Shown: positions 16,343-25,167, numbered from the stretch's first letter. The stretch is 64,000 nucleotides of DNA from DATKQJ01 sp035534295 (GCA_035534295.1 DATLSE010000006.1:48116-112115); one strand, 5' to 3'. Notes: generated by a model from the letters alone, not told the origin. Made by a program: numbers and translations.

Positions 16343-17938
16343 ATGGGCCTTAACTTCGCCGTGGCACTCCACGAGGCGGCGCTCAGGCATCCCCAGCGCA
16401 ACGCGGTGGTCCTGGATTCGGTGGAGATCGACTATCGAACCCTGGACCACATGTGCGACCGACTCGCCGCCGGCCTCATGCGCCTGGGCGTGGGGGCCGG
16501 GGATCGGATCCTTCTGGTACTGCCCAACGTACCCCACTTCGTCATCGCTTACTTCGGCATCCTGCGCCTGGGCGCGGTCGCCGTGCCCGTCAACGTGCTG
16601 CTCAAAGCGAACGAGCTCGCCTACCATCTCGAGGACTCAGGCGCCGGCGTCGTGATCGTCTGGGAGGACTTCGCCGACGAGGTCCTGGGGGCGGTGGCCC
16701 AGTGTGGGCGCGAGCTGAGCGTGTTTGTCGCCTCGCGCCCCGGCAGCCAACCGCGTTCGGACGCCACCAAAACATTCGATTCTCTGCTTGAGGCCGATCC
16801 GCCCGGCGCTTTCCCCGGCGCCCAGAGCGAGCCCGGCGACACCGCGGTCATCCTCTACACCTCGGGCACCACGGGCCGCCCCAAGGGGGCCGCCCTGAGC
16901 CATTCCAACCTCTTCATGAACGCCTGGATCGGGACCCAGATCATCCGGGCGCAGGAGGACGACGTGATCATAGGGGTGCTGCCCCTGTTTCACTCCTTCG
17001 GTCAGAGCGCGGTGATGAACACGAGCGTGCTCGCCGGTTCCACCCTGACCCTGGTCCCCCGATTTGACTCTGGAGCCGTGCTCCAGGTCATGGCCCGCGA
17101 CCACGTGACCATATTCGCCGGCGTCCCCACCATGTACTTCGGGCTCCTCCACCACCCGGGCGAGATCCCTGACGTCTCCTCGCTTCGGCTCTGCGTCTCG
17201 GGCGGGGCGGCCATGCCGGCTGAGGTGATGCGCGCCTTTGAGGAGCGGTACAACGTGGTGGTCCTGGAGGGCTATGGGCTCTCCGAGACCTCCCCGGTGG
17301 CGACATTCAACCGCTCGCCCGAGGAGCGACGAACGCTCAGCATCGGCAAGCCGGTGTGGGGGGTGGAGGTCCAGATCTGGGACGATTCCCTGCATAGGCT
17401 GGAATTGGGGCCCGAGCACGTGGGCGAGATCGTGATCCGCGGCCACAACGTGATGAGCGGGTACTGGCGCCAGCCCGAAGCGACCCAGGAGGCCCTGGCC
17501 GGGGGCTGGTTCCACTCCGGCGACCTGGGCTACGAGGACGCCGACGGCTTTCTCTACATCGTGGACCGCAAGAAGGACATGATCCTGCGCGGCGGATTCA
17601 ACGTCTACCCGCGCGAGGTCGAGGAGGTCCTCTTCCAGCACCCGGTGGTGGCGGCCGCGGCCGTGATCGGCGTCGCCGACACCCGTCTGGGAGAGGAGGT
17701 CAAAGCGGTCGTGCAGCTGAAACCGGGTCAGACGGCCAACGCGGTGGAGCTGATCGATTTCTGCCGCCAGCGCCTGGCCGCGTACAAGTACCCGCGCAGC
17801 GTCGAATTCGTCGACTCGATGCCGGTGGGGGGAACGGGCAAGATCCTAAAGCGCGAGCTGCGCGCGAGATTTGAGTTGTCGGGGGAGGCGACCGAGCAGG
17901 TGGAGTCGGCCGGACGGCTCGACCAGAAATCGAGCTGA
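16343..17938 (+). CDS. Long-chain fatty-acid-CoA ligase (AMP-forming)
   Basis: A 531-residue adenylate-forming enzyme. P-loop-like A3 motif is ILYTSGTTGRPKGAALSH, A5 is GYGLSETSPV, A7/A8 are GWFHSGDLGYEDADGFLYIVDRKKDMILRGGFNVYPREVEE, and the C-terminal catalytic lysine motif is GGTGKILKREL. It activates a carboxylic acid to acyl-AMP then acyl-CoA, feeding the acyl-CoA dehydrogenases. Start ATG (MGLNFAVAL) was chosen over an in-frame upstream ATG because TACAGT (16330-16335) lies 7 nt before it, the leaderless pattern of this genome. Divergent from the SCP2-mce-mutase operon. Specificity for long chains is by similarity to the FadD group only. Confidence 0.92.
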   Translation: MGLNFAVALHEAALRHPQRNAVVLDSVEIDYRTLDHMCDRLAAGLMRLGVGAGDRILLVLPNVPHFVIAYFGILRLGAVAVPVNVLLKANELAYHLEDSGAGVVIVWEDFADEVLGAVAQCGRELSVFVASRPGSQPRSDATKTFDSLLEADPPGAFPGAQSEPGDTAVILYTSGTTGRPKGAALSHSNLFMNAWIGTQIIRAQEDDVIIGVLPLFHSFGQSAVMNTSVLAGSTLTLVPRFDSGAVLQVMARDHVTIFAGVPTMYFGLLHHPGEIPDVSSLRLCVSGGAAMPAEVMRAFEERYNVVVLEGYGLSETSPVATFNRSPEERRTLSIGKPVWGVEVQIWDDSLHRLELGPEHVGEIVIRGHNVMSGYWRQPEATQEALAGGWFHSGDLGYEDADGFLYIVDRKKDMILRGGFNVYPREVEEVLFQHPVVAAAAVIGVADTRLGEEVKAVVQLKPGQTANAVELIDFCRQRLAAYKYPRSVEFVDSMPVGGTGKILKRELRARFELSGEATEQVESAGRLDQKSS

Positions 17939-18074
17939 CAGGTTCGAGGATCGCCGCCTCGGGGCGGCCGCCGGATCGACCAGCCCGCGTCCATCGGCCG
18001 CGCGTCGCGCGTCGCCGGTCAATCAAAGCCCAGGGGTTGCGCCTGCAACTTCGCTTCGAGCCCTGACATTGGTG

Positions 18075-18105
18075 CCCGCGTCCACCGCCTGGACGAGCGG
18101 GTTTT
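18075..18105 (+). terminator. Probable intrinsic terminator after the acyl-CoA ligase gene
   Basis: An inverted repeat CCCGC-GTCCA / TGGAC-GA-GCGGG with a five-base loop is followed by TTTT. It is a two-block, roughly 10-bp stem with a 2-nt bulge and a short U-tract, 137 bp downstream of the ligase stop. It runs into the stop codon of the convergent S9 peptidase gene. The rest of 17939-18074 holds no gene I can support. Confidence 0.5.
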
Positions 18106-20116
18106 ACTCCCCGGCCCCGGCCGTTCCCTCGGGGAGCAGATGGCGGACCAGGAATTCGGCGATGCGACTTAAGCGCTCGACGCGACGGTCGGGCCGGCCG
18201 CTGCGGGATAGATCGTGCGACTCGCCCGGGAAGCGCACCATTTCCACCTCGCGCCCGAGCAGGCGCAGGGCTCCAAACATCTCCTCCGCCTGCGAGATCG
18301 CGCAGCGCAAGTCCATCTCGCTGTGCACCAAGAGCAGCGGCGTGTTGATGTCCTTGGCGTACCGGATCGGTGATCGGCGCCAGAGCTCGTCCGCATCCGG
18401 CCAGGGTGGCTCGCCCAGCTCCAGCCTGCCCCAGAGCACGATGTCGTGTTGGGCGTACTCGCTGACCAGATTGGAGATGGAGCGCATCGCGACCGCGGCT
18501 CGGAAACGATCGGTGTGGCCGATGGCCCAGTTGGTGAGGTAGCCGCCATAGGAGCCGCCGGCCACACCCAGCCGCTCGCGGTCCACCCCCGGGTTCTGCT
18601 CCAGCAGCTGGTCGAGAGCGGTCATGAGGTCCAGGAAGTCCTCTCCCGCCCAGTCCCCCACCACGGCCCGGCAGAATTGCTCTCCGTACCCTTCCGAGCC
18701 ACGTGGATTTACATAGAAGACCCAGAATCCCTTCGCGGCCAGGATCTGGAATTCGTGGAAGAATGCCCACCCGTACTGCCCGTGAGGTCCGCCGTGGATC
18801 TCCATCACCAGCGGGGCGGGTCGCTCTGCGGCCCGCGGACCGGTAGGCGGCATCAGCCAGCCCTCGATCGCGACCCCGTCGGCGGCCTGGAACACGTGCG
18901 CCTCAGGCTCCGACAGCCGGCATTCCAAAAGCCAGGGGTTGAGGTCGGTCAGGCGGCGCTCAGAACCTGACTCGGCCAGGTATACCTCGCCCGGCCGCAG
19001 GGCATCGATGACACAGGTCGCGAGCCGCCGCCCTCGAAGATCGAAGTCGTAGACCGCGTTCCGCTCCGCCGCCCGCTCCACCCGCGGCTCCCCCTCAAGG
19101 CCAACCGACATCACCTCGGCCACGCCCTCGGCGCTGGCCACAAACCAGATCCTCTCGCCCGCGTCGTCCCAGCAGAGCCGGACGCCATGCCCGCCCCGCA
19201 TGTCGGTGCCCACCCCGCCCCCGACCGCACGATCGAGCACGGGGGTCAGACATCTGGGCTCCCCCCCCGTCCGCTCCACCACCCAGACCCGGTCGAACAG
19301 ACCCGCTCCGGGGCCGGTGGGGGCGATGAACGCGATCTCGGCGCCGCCTGGGGACCAGGCCGGGTGCGACATCTCGAGGCCGCCCACGATGGGGGTCAGA
19401 TCGCCTCCCTGAGCCGGCACCAGGTAGAGCTGGCGCGTGCGCCGGAGGTCGCCATCGGGCTCGGCGTCCCCGCACACGACGAGCTCGGAGCTATCCGGGG
19501 ACCAGTCGAAGCCCTCCACGTTCCAGGCCCCGAAGGTGAGCTGACGCTCTGGCCCGCCGGCGGCCGGGACGACGAAGAGGTGGTGGTAGCGCCCGTCCAC
19601 GAATCCGCTCCCGTCGTGCTTATCGTCGAGGCGACGGATGAGCCTGGCCACCGGGGGCCGGCGCGCCCGCTCGTCACCGTCGGGGGAGCGCGGATCCTCG
19701 ACCACCGCCTCCGGGTTGGCGGCGACCGGGGCGGTGAAGCCAAGGCTCCGGCCGTCGGGAGACCACGCGAACGACGAGCAACCATCGGGCATCTGGGTGA
19801 GCTGGCGGAGTTCGCGGCGCCCGCTCCCCTGGAGCTCGGCCACCATGATCTGGTCCCGATTCTCTCGGCGGGCCAGGAAGGCGAAACGGAGCTCGTCGGG
19901 GGCCCACGCGGGCTGGTGGGAGCGCACGCCCTCCCCCACCTCGTGCGAGGTCCCCTGCTGCGGGTCCATGAGCATCACGGCGGAGCGGTTCTCGCGCGCC
20001 TCGAGGTCGGCCCGGGACACGGTGAACAGCAACCGGCCCGCGTCGGGTGAGAGCCTGACCTGGTCAACCCAGCGGAAGCGACCTAGGTCTTGGGGTGTGA
20101 TATCGCGCTCGGACAC
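18104..20116 (-). CDS. S9 family peptidase (acylaminoacyl/dipeptidyl peptidase type)
   Basis: A 670-residue cytosolic-type prolyl oligopeptidase relative. The N-terminal two-thirds (about 1-400) is a beta-propeller with TolB-like repeats (DQVRLSPDAGRLLFTVSRAD, WSPDGRSLGFTAPV, FDWSPDSSELVVCGD, HPAWSPGGAEIAFIAP). The C-terminal alpha/beta-hydrolase domain has the nucleophile motif GVAGGSYGGYLTNWAIGH, the Asp in LLVHSEMDLRC and the His in FPGESHDLSR. It removes blocked or N-terminal residues from short peptides. There is no signal peptide. Start is GTG with GAGAAT 9 nt upstream and no SD; it diverges from the sulfite-oxidase-like gene across an 80-bp gap. Confidence 0.92.
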   Translation of the reverse strand: MSERDITPQDLGRFRWVDQVRLSPDAGRLLFTVSRADLEARENRSAVMLMDPQQGTSHEVGEGVRSHQPAWAPDELRFAFLARRENRDQIMVAELQGSGRRELRQLTQMPDGCSSFAWSPDGRSLGFTAPVAANPEAVVEDPRSPDGDERARRPPVARLIRRLDDKHDGSGFVDGRYHHLFVVPAAGGPERQLTFGAWNVEGFDWSPDSSELVVCGDAEPDGDLRRTRQLYLVPAQGGDLTPIVGGLEMSHPAWSPGGAEIAFIAPTGPGAGLFDRVWVVERTGGEPRCLTPVLDRAVGGGVGTDMRGGHGVRLCWDDAGERIWFVASAEGVAEVMSVGLEGEPRVERAAERNAVYDFDLRGRRLATCVIDALRPGEVYLAESGSERRLTDLNPWLLECRLSEPEAHVFQAADGVAIEGWLMPPTGPRAAERPAPLVMEIHGGPHGQYGWAFFHEFQILAAKGFWVFYVNPRGSEGYGEQFCRAVVGDWAGEDFLDLMTALDQLLEQNPGVDRERLGVAGGSYGGYLTNWAIGHTDRFRAAVAMRSISNLVSEYAQHDIVLWGRLELGEPPWPDADELWRRSPIRYAKDINTPLLLVHSEMDLRCAISQAEEMFGALRLLGREVEMVRFPGESHDLSRSGRPDRRVERLSRIAEFLVRHLLPEGTAGAGE

Positions 20117-20196
20117 TGATGGCCGATTCTCGCAGAAACTCGAACGCTCGCCTCACCGGGCTCGGGTCGACGCCCAAACGCTAGGCTGGACGGGCG

Positions 20197-21696
20197 ATGG
20201 CGCGGATCTGGAACCCAGGCACGGCGGCCGGAGCCGTCGCCGCTTCGGTCGGCCTGGCGGTGATGTACGTGCTGTCCGCCCTGACCGGGCTGGCGGCGCT
20301 GCCCCAGGCGCTCCAGGAGCCGGTCCTGGCGCTCATGCCGGGCTGGTTGTTCGGCCTTCTGATCGACCGCCTCCAGCACGCCGGCAAGGTTGTGGAGGAG
20401 GTGGGACTGATCATCTTCCTGATCCTGGCGGGAGCGTTGCTGGGTGCCGTCCTGCACCTGCTGGAGCAGCGCTGGCACAGCGGCCAGGACACCATCCTGG
20501 CGGCGGCCGCGGCGTACGCCCTGATCGGTCTGGTGGCGCTGCCCCTGGCCGGCTCGGGGCCCTTCGGCCTCGCCCTGGGGCTGCAGAGCGTTGTCGAGTG
20601 GGCCCTGGTGGCCGCGCTCTTCGGCTTCAGCTACGAGCTCGCGCTACAGCGCCTGGATCTGCCGCCGCGCTCCTCGGACGCCGACTGGGGCAGGCGCCGG
20701 GTCATCCTGGGCCTGCCCGGACTGCTCGCCCTGGCCTCCCTCGCCACCATCGCCATCTTTCGCGCCCCAAGCTGGGCCCTCGGCCTCCTCGCCTCCTCCC
20801 AGAGCTCGGGACAGACCCCGGCCGAGACCCCGGTCGGATCCTTCTATCAGGTTTCCAAGAACTTCAGCGACCCCCAGATCTCTGCTCGATCGTGGGGCCT
20901 CGAGCTCAACGGCCTGGTCCGATCCCCGCGCCGCTATCTCTACTCTGAGCTCATGGCCCAGAGCCTGACGAGCGAGATCGTGACCCTCGAATGCGTCAGC
21001 AACCTGGTCGGGGGCAACCTGATCAGCACCGGCTCCTTCTCGGGGGTACGCCTGCGCGATCTGATCGCGGCGGCCGGCCCGGCGCCGGCGGCCAGCGCGG
21101 TCAACTTCAACTCCGCGGACGGCTACCAGGAGAGCATGGCTCTGACCACGGTGCAGTCCGACCCTCGGATCCTGGTCGCGCTCCAGCTCGACGGCGCACC
21201 GCTCCCGGTCAGCCACGGATTCCCCGCGCGCATCGTCTTCCCCGGGCACTACGGCATGAGGGGCCCGAAGTGGCTGGTGCAGATCGAGCTTGCGGGGGCG
21301 GAGCAGACCGGATTCTGGGAGGGGCAGGGATGGGAGCACGCGGCCGTGGTCAAGACCTGGAGCAGAATCGATGTGCCCGCCGCCGGCAGCATCGCGCACG
21401 CCGGGCATGTGCTCACCCTGACCGGCGTTGCCTTCGCCGGTACGCGTGGAGTGGCGGCCGTGGAGTGGAGTCCTGATGGTGGCCGCAGCTGGCGCCCAGC
21501 TCAGCTCCAGGCCCCGCTCTCCGAGCTGAGCTGGACCCTATGGAACGCCACCTGGACCCCGAGCGGCGAGGGCGCCCACAAGATTGTGGTCCGGGCCCGC
21601 GATGGCTCCGGCGCCTGGCAGGACGCGCGCGTGGAGTCGAGCTTTCCCTCAGGGGCGAGCGGGTACCACAGCGTCACGGTCAACGTCGCCAGCTGA
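20197..21696 (+). CDS. Membrane-anchored sulfite-oxidase-fold molybdopterin protein
   Basis: A 499-residue protein in three parts. Residues 1-195 carry about five hydrophobic helices. Residues about 205-370 form the SUOX-type Moco domain (FYQVSKNFSDPQI, WGLELNGLVRSPRRYLYSEL, TLECVSN, GVRLRDLI, GFPARIVFPGHYGMRGPKWLVQIEL), with C266 the predicted Mo ligand. Residues about 385-499 are a Mo-co dimerisation-like Ig domain (GVAAVEWSPDGGRSWRPAQL). There is no heme-binding CxxCH. It may oxidise sulfite or another small substrate outside the membrane, or function like YedY; the substrate is unknown. TAGGCT lies 9 nt before the ATG, so probably leaderless. Convergent with the siroheme synthase gene, overlapping it by 48 bp. 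Confidence 0.85.
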   Translation: MARIWNPGTAAGAVAASVGLAVMYVLSALTGLAALPQALQEPVLALMPGWLFGLLIDRLQHAGKVVEEVGLIIFLILAGALLGAVLHLLEQRWHSGQDTILAAAAAYALIGLVALPLAGSGPFGLALGLQSVVEWALVAALFGFSYELALQRLDLPPRSSDADWGRRRVILGLPGLLALASLATIAIFRAPSWALGLLASSQSSGQTPAETPVGSFYQVSKNFSDPQISARSWGLELNGLVRSPRRYLYSELMAQSLTSEIVTLECVSNLVGGNLISTGSFSGVRLRDLIAAAGPAPAASAVNFNSADGYQESMALTTVQSDPRILVALQLDGAPLPVSHGFPARIVFPGHYGMRGPKWLVQIELAGAEQTGFWEGQGWEHAAVVKTWSRIDVPAAGSIAHAGHVLTLTGVAFAGTRGVAAVEWSPDGGRSWRPAQLQAPLSELSWTLWNATWTPSGEGAHKIVVRARDGSGAWQDARVESSFPSGASGYHSVTVNVAS

Positions 21697-23037
21697 ACCC
21701 AGCGCCGATCCGAGCAGCTCGGAGGCCGGGACCAGCGCGTTTACCACCTCCCCGACCACGACCACGGCCGGGCCCTTGAGTCCGGACTGCGCGACGCGGG
21801 TGGCGAGCTCGCTCAGCGGAGCGCGCAGCACAGCCTGCTCGGGTGTGCTGGCTGAGAAGACGGCGGCCGCCGGACGACGCGGCTCCAGGACCCGGAGCAG
21901 GCGCTCGAGGGTGGCCCCAAGTCCACTCAGGGGCATGAGCAGGACCAGGGTGTCGACGGCCTTGGCCAGCTCCTCCAGACCAGGGCCCGAACCGCATCCC
22001 ACCTGGGCGGTGGCGACGGCAAACGACGACGACAGCCCGCGCAGGGTGAGAGGGATGTGCGCGCTCAAAGGCGCGGCCAGGGCCGAACTGATGCCCGGTA
22101 CGACCAGCACCTCAAGACCAGCCTGGGCCAGGGCCAGCGCTTCCTCGGCGCCGCGACCGAAGACGAACGGATCTCCCCCCTTGAGCCGCACCACCTCCCG
22201 GCCCTGGCGTGCGGCCTTAATCAACGCGGCCGTGATCGAGGCCTGGTCCGGACTCGGCCGTCCGCCGCGCTTGCCCACGTCCACCAGCTCGGCCCCCCCG
22301 GCCAGGGCGAGAACCGCAGGGCTGACCAGCGCATCGTGGAAGACGACGTCCGCGGCCGAGAGCAGATCCTGGGCGGCCAGCGTGAGCAGCCCGACGTCGC
22401 CCGGGCCCGCCCCGACCAGGGCCACCCGGCCCGCGCCCGCGACCGCCCTGACAACTTCCCGGGCGGCCCGCGCGCCGGCCTCAGAGCCGCCCTCCGCCAG
22501 CCGGCGGCGCACCCCTGAGCGCAGGAGACGGCGGTAGATCGCGAGCTGCTGAGCCGCGGGCACCCCGCGCGCCCGCAGCCCCCGCCGCACGCGCCCGATC
22601 AGAGCGGTGAAGGGGCCCCATTCGGGCCCGAACTGGGCCTCCAGCCGGGCCCGCAGAGCGCCGGCCAGGTGCGGGCTCTCGCCCGAGGTGGAGATGGCCA
22701 TGAGCAGGGGGGCACGATCGACTACGGCCGGAGCGATGAAACGACAGCGCTGGGGCCGGTCGAGAACGTTGACCAGGATTCCCAGTCGCTCGCATTCGGA
22801 GAAGACCAGGCGGTTCACCTCCTCGTCGCCGCTGGCGTCGATGACCAGGCGCACCCCGCCGAGCTCGCCCGGCCGGTAGACCTCGCGCCGCTCGACCAAG
22901 GCCCCAGCGGAGACAAGGCCCGCGGACTTCTGCCGGGCGAGCTCGTCGGCGCCCAGGACGACGCACCTCTGGCCCCGCAGATCGAGGAAGACGGGATAGT
23001 AGTCCAAGCTCGAACCTAGACCGCCCCGGCGCCGCAC
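21649..23037 (-). CDS. cysG: Siroheme synthase CysG (precorrin-2 dehydrogenase/ferrochelatase and SUMT fusion)
   Basis: About 462 residues. The N-terminal part (about 15-165) is the Met8p-like dehydrogenase/chelatase: YPVFLDLRGQRCVVLGADELARQKSAGLVSAGA, LVIDASGDEEVN, LVNVLDRPQRCRFIAPAVV, AISTSGESPHLAGALR. The C-terminal part is uroporphyrinogen-III C-methyltransferase: VALVGAGPGDVGLLTLAAQDLL, VVFHDALVSP, VDVGKRGG, VRLKGGDPFVFGRGAEEA, VPGISSALAAP. It makes siroheme from uroporphyrinogen III for the adjacent reductase. The dinucleotide motif is GADELA instead of the usual GGGxVA. The long open frame upstream is a shadow of the reductase gene; GTG at 23037 is chosen, with TTG at 23007 possible. 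Confidence 0.9.
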   Translation of the reverse strand: MRRRGGLGSSLDYYPVFLDLRGQRCVVLGADELARQKSAGLVSAGALVERREVYRPGELGGVRLVIDASGDEEVNRLVFSECERLGILVNVLDRPQRCRFIAPAVVDRAPLLMAISTSGESPHLAGALRARLEAQFGPEWGPFTALIGRVRRGLRARGVPAAQQLAIYRRLLRSGVRRRLAEGGSEAGARAAREVVRAVAGAGRVALVGAGPGDVGLLTLAAQDLLSAADVVFHDALVSPAVLALAGGAELVDVGKRGGRPSPDQASITAALIKAARQGREVVRLKGGDPFVFGRGAEEALALAQAGLEVLVVPGISSALAAPLSAHIPLTLRGLSSSFAVATAQVGCGSGPGLEELAKAVDTLVLLMPLSGLGATLERLLRVLEPRRPAAAVFSASTPEQAVLRAPLSELATRVAQSGLKGPAVVVVGEVVNALVPASELLGSALGSAGDVDRDAVVPARP

Positions 23038-24755
23038 CTGCTGCGCAGCCGCTCGAGCCCGACCTGGTGGCACCAATCCCCGAACCCCTGGTCGTGGACA
23101 CGCTCGTGGGAAAACGCGAGCAGTGGACCGCGCAGCAGTTCTGGAATGTCCTCCAGGGGCACGTTGTGGGCGTAGATCTGGTTGAGCCTGGTGCCCTCGA
23201 AGTCTCCGCCCAGGAAGACGTCGTACTTGCCCAGCGTGGTGCCGACGAAACCGACATCTCCCAGGTAGGGGCGGGCGCAGCCGTTGGGACACCCGGTCAT
23301 GCGAAAACTGATCCTCACCTGGCTCAATCCGAGCTCGTCCAGCATCCCGGCCAGCCCCCGGATGAGCTCGGGCAGGACCCGCTCCGACTCGGCCACCGCC
23401 AGGCCGCAGGTGGGCCAGGCCGGACAGGCCATGGAGTGTCGCAGGGCGGAGGGTAGATCCATGGCTGAGCCCACCCCATGTGCGCGCAGGATGCCGTCCA
23501 CCTGCCTCCGATCCTGGGCGCCAAGGTGGGCCAGGATCAGATTCTGCTGGGCGGTCAGGCGGATCTGGGGACGGAAGCGAGCCACGATCTCGGCCAGGGC
23601 GGTGCGCAGCGCGTGGCCAGGGACGTCGCAGATGCGGCCGTTCTCGACAAAGAGGCCCAAGAACCAGGCCCCATCGCCCTCCTCGTGCCAGCCCAGATGA
23701 TCGTCGACGGGCTCCCAGGGCAGCGCCCGCGACGGCCCCAGGGGAAAGGTGAGCTGCTCTTCCACCCGGGCTTTGAACCAGCTCAGACCGCGGCGATGGA
23801 TCAGATACTTGAGCCGGGCGTGGCGGCGATCGGAACGATCGCCGTGGTCGCGGTGAACCCTGATCACGGCCTGGGTCAGTTCGAGCGCCCCCGAGGGGGG
23901 GATGAAGCCCAGGGACTGCGCTACGGCGGCGAAGGTGTCGGGTTTGTTGTGGGTCCGTCCCAGCCCTCCCCCCACCAGCACGTCGAAGCCGGCCAGGCCG
24001 CCGGAGGCGTCACGTCGAGCGACCAGGCCCAGGTCGTTGGAGTACACATCGACGCAGTTATCGCCCTCAAGCGCGACCGCGGTCTTGAACTTTCGCGGCA
24101 GGTAGGAGCTTCCGTACAGGGGTTCTGGTTCTGGTTCGGGCTCGCGGCGCGCGGTCTTAATCAATTCGCCGTCAATCCAGATCTCGTGGTAGGCCGAGGT
24201 GGCCGGTAGGAGCCCGACCGCCAGTCCGCTCAGCACCTCGGCCACCTCGCGCCCCAGCCGGTCGCGCTCGGGCGCGGGGCAGCACATGATGTTGCGAGCC
24301 TGGTCGCCGCAACCCCCCAGGGTACTGAGCAGGGCGGCGTTGATCGCCCTAAGGCTCGCTCGCAGGTCGCCCTTCAGCACCCCATGGAGCTGAAAGTCCT
24401 GGCGCGTGGTGACGCGCAGGGTGGCGTTGCCCCAGCGCTCGGCGATGCCGTCGTGGGCCAGATAGGATTCGGCCGAGAGCACCCCGCCCGGGATACGAGT
24501 CCTGATCATCATCTGGTGATGCTTTTCCAGCCCGCGGCTGCGCGCCTCCTTGCGCAGGTCGCGGTCGTCCTGCTGGTAGACGCCATGGAACTTGAGGATC
24601 TGGACCGCTTCCTCGCTGAACGCCGGTGTGTCCAGCGCAACCTCCTGGGCCAGGCTCCCGCGCAGGCCCAGGCTGCGCGATTTTATGAGCTCGACCTTGG
24701 ACAAAAGTCCCCTCCCGGCGGGCGCGGACAGCTGGCAGCCGCAATCGGCGCACAT
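23016..24755 (-). CDS. Ferredoxin-type siroheme sulfite/nitrite reductase
   Basis: About 579 residues with the duplicated NirA/SIR architecture: ferredoxin-like half-domains (FHGVYQQDDRDLRKEARSRG, FPLGPSRALPWEPVDDHLGWHEEGDG) and two catalytic halves (RTRIPGGVLSAESYLAHDGIAERWGNATLRVTTRQDFQLHG). The [4Fe-4S]-siroheme cysteines are CPAWPTC and FRMTGCPNGCARPYLGDVGFVGTT. It reduces sulfite to sulfide, or nitrite to ammonia, by six electrons; the sulfur-type leader peptide upstream favours sulfite. The frame opens at 24797, but the first 14 residues are low-complexity Arg; ATG at 24755 (MCADCGCQLS) has GGAG 10 nt upstream and is preferred. It overlaps the cysG start. Confidence 0.88.
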   Translation of the reverse strand: MCADCGCQLSAPAGRGLLSKVELIKSRSLGLRGSLAQEVALDTPAFSEEAVQILKFHGVYQQDDRDLRKEARSRGLEKHHQMMIRTRIPGGVLSAESYLAHDGIAERWGNATLRVTTRQDFQLHGVLKGDLRASLRAINAALLSTLGGCGDQARNIMCCPAPERDRLGREVAEVLSGLAVGLLPATSAYHEIWIDGELIKTARREPEPEPEPLYGSSYLPRKFKTAVALEGDNCVDVYSNDLGLVARRDASGGLAGFDVLVGGGLGRTHNKPDTFAAVAQSLGFIPPSGALELTQAVIRVHRDHGDRSDRRHARLKYLIHRRGLSWFKARVEEQLTFPLGPSRALPWEPVDDHLGWHEEGDGAWFLGLFVENGRICDVPGHALRTALAEIVARFRPQIRLTAQQNLILAHLGAQDRRQVDGILRAHGVGSAMDLPSALRHSMACPAWPTCGLAVAESERVLPELIRGLAGMLDELGLSQVRISFRMTGCPNGCARPYLGDVGFVGTTLGKYDVFLGGDFEGTRLNQIYAHNVPLEDIPELLRGPLLAFSHERVHDQGFGDWCHQVGLERLRSRCGAGAV

Positions 24756-24907
24756 CAGTCGCCGGCTCCGGCGGGGGCGGCGGGTGCGCCGAGACATGAG
24801 GTCGGAACAAGGTGCATGTGTCTACTCCAAAGAGGTAGGGGGCGCGCCTGGGCGCGGGCTGGAATTAAGGAGGCCACGCCCCAAGACAGGGCGCGGAACG
24901 AGCCGGG

Positions 24908-24994
24908 CTAGCTACAGGTGCAGCCGGCGCGGCGGACGAAGTCGATCACCCTGCGCCGGGTCAGAACTGTGCTCGGGTCGGGAAGACTTTGCAT
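24908..24994 (-). CDS. 28-residue Cys-ended leader peptide upstream of the sulfite reductase
   Basis: A short ORF of 28 codons begins at ATG (complement of 24992-24994) and ends with codons Cys-Thr-Cys-Ser-stop. Its C-terminal 19 residues are VLTRRRVIDFVRRAGCTCS. The pattern (L-T-R-R-R-x-I-D-F/L plus cysteine just before the stop) is the one I know from actinobacterial putative leader peptides found before sulfur-assimilation genes. It has SD GAGG 7 nt upstream and a possible -10 TACCGT at 25010-25015. It ends 152 nt before the reductase start; the spacer contains two small GC hairpins (24877-24893 and 24844-24855). A role as a cysteine-sensing attenuator is inferred. Confidence 0.6.
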   Translation of the reverse strand: MQSLPDPSTVLTRRRVIDFVRRAGCTCS

Positions 24995-25120
24995 ACCGGA
25001 ACCTCAATGACGGTAGCAAAGTCGTACCGGTCCCAAGGGCCGGAGGTGGCCCCCAAAATCGGGGACGCACGCCAGGCAAAACGCTCCCTGTGCCGCTCTG
25101 GAGGGCGCGTGGACTGAGGC

Positions 25121-25159
25121 GGGAGCGGGCCTCCGGCCAGGAGGGCACTCCCCGCTCCC
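25121..25159 (-). terminator. Strong hairpin just after the EtfD-like gene
   Basis: Outer arms GGGAGCGGG (25121-25129) and CCCGCTCCC (25151-25159) are perfectly complementary (9 bp). An inner CCTCC/GGAGG stem (25130-25134/25140-25144) extends it, with a six-base bulge. It starts 9 bp after the stop of the membrane Fe-S gene on the minus strand. There is no U-tract, so it may be a Rho-assisted terminator or an mRNA-stabilising end. Between it and the leader peptide (24995-25120) I see only the putative leader promoter. Confidence 0.45.
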
Positions 25160-25167
25160 GGCGGGAT

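Noticed and set aside
17939..18074. Possible tRNA or small RNA between the acyl-CoA ligase and S9 peptidase genes
   Set aside because: There are TTCGA-like bits, but no acceptor, D or T arms pair in cloverleaf order; only the terminator hairpin at 18075 is supportable.
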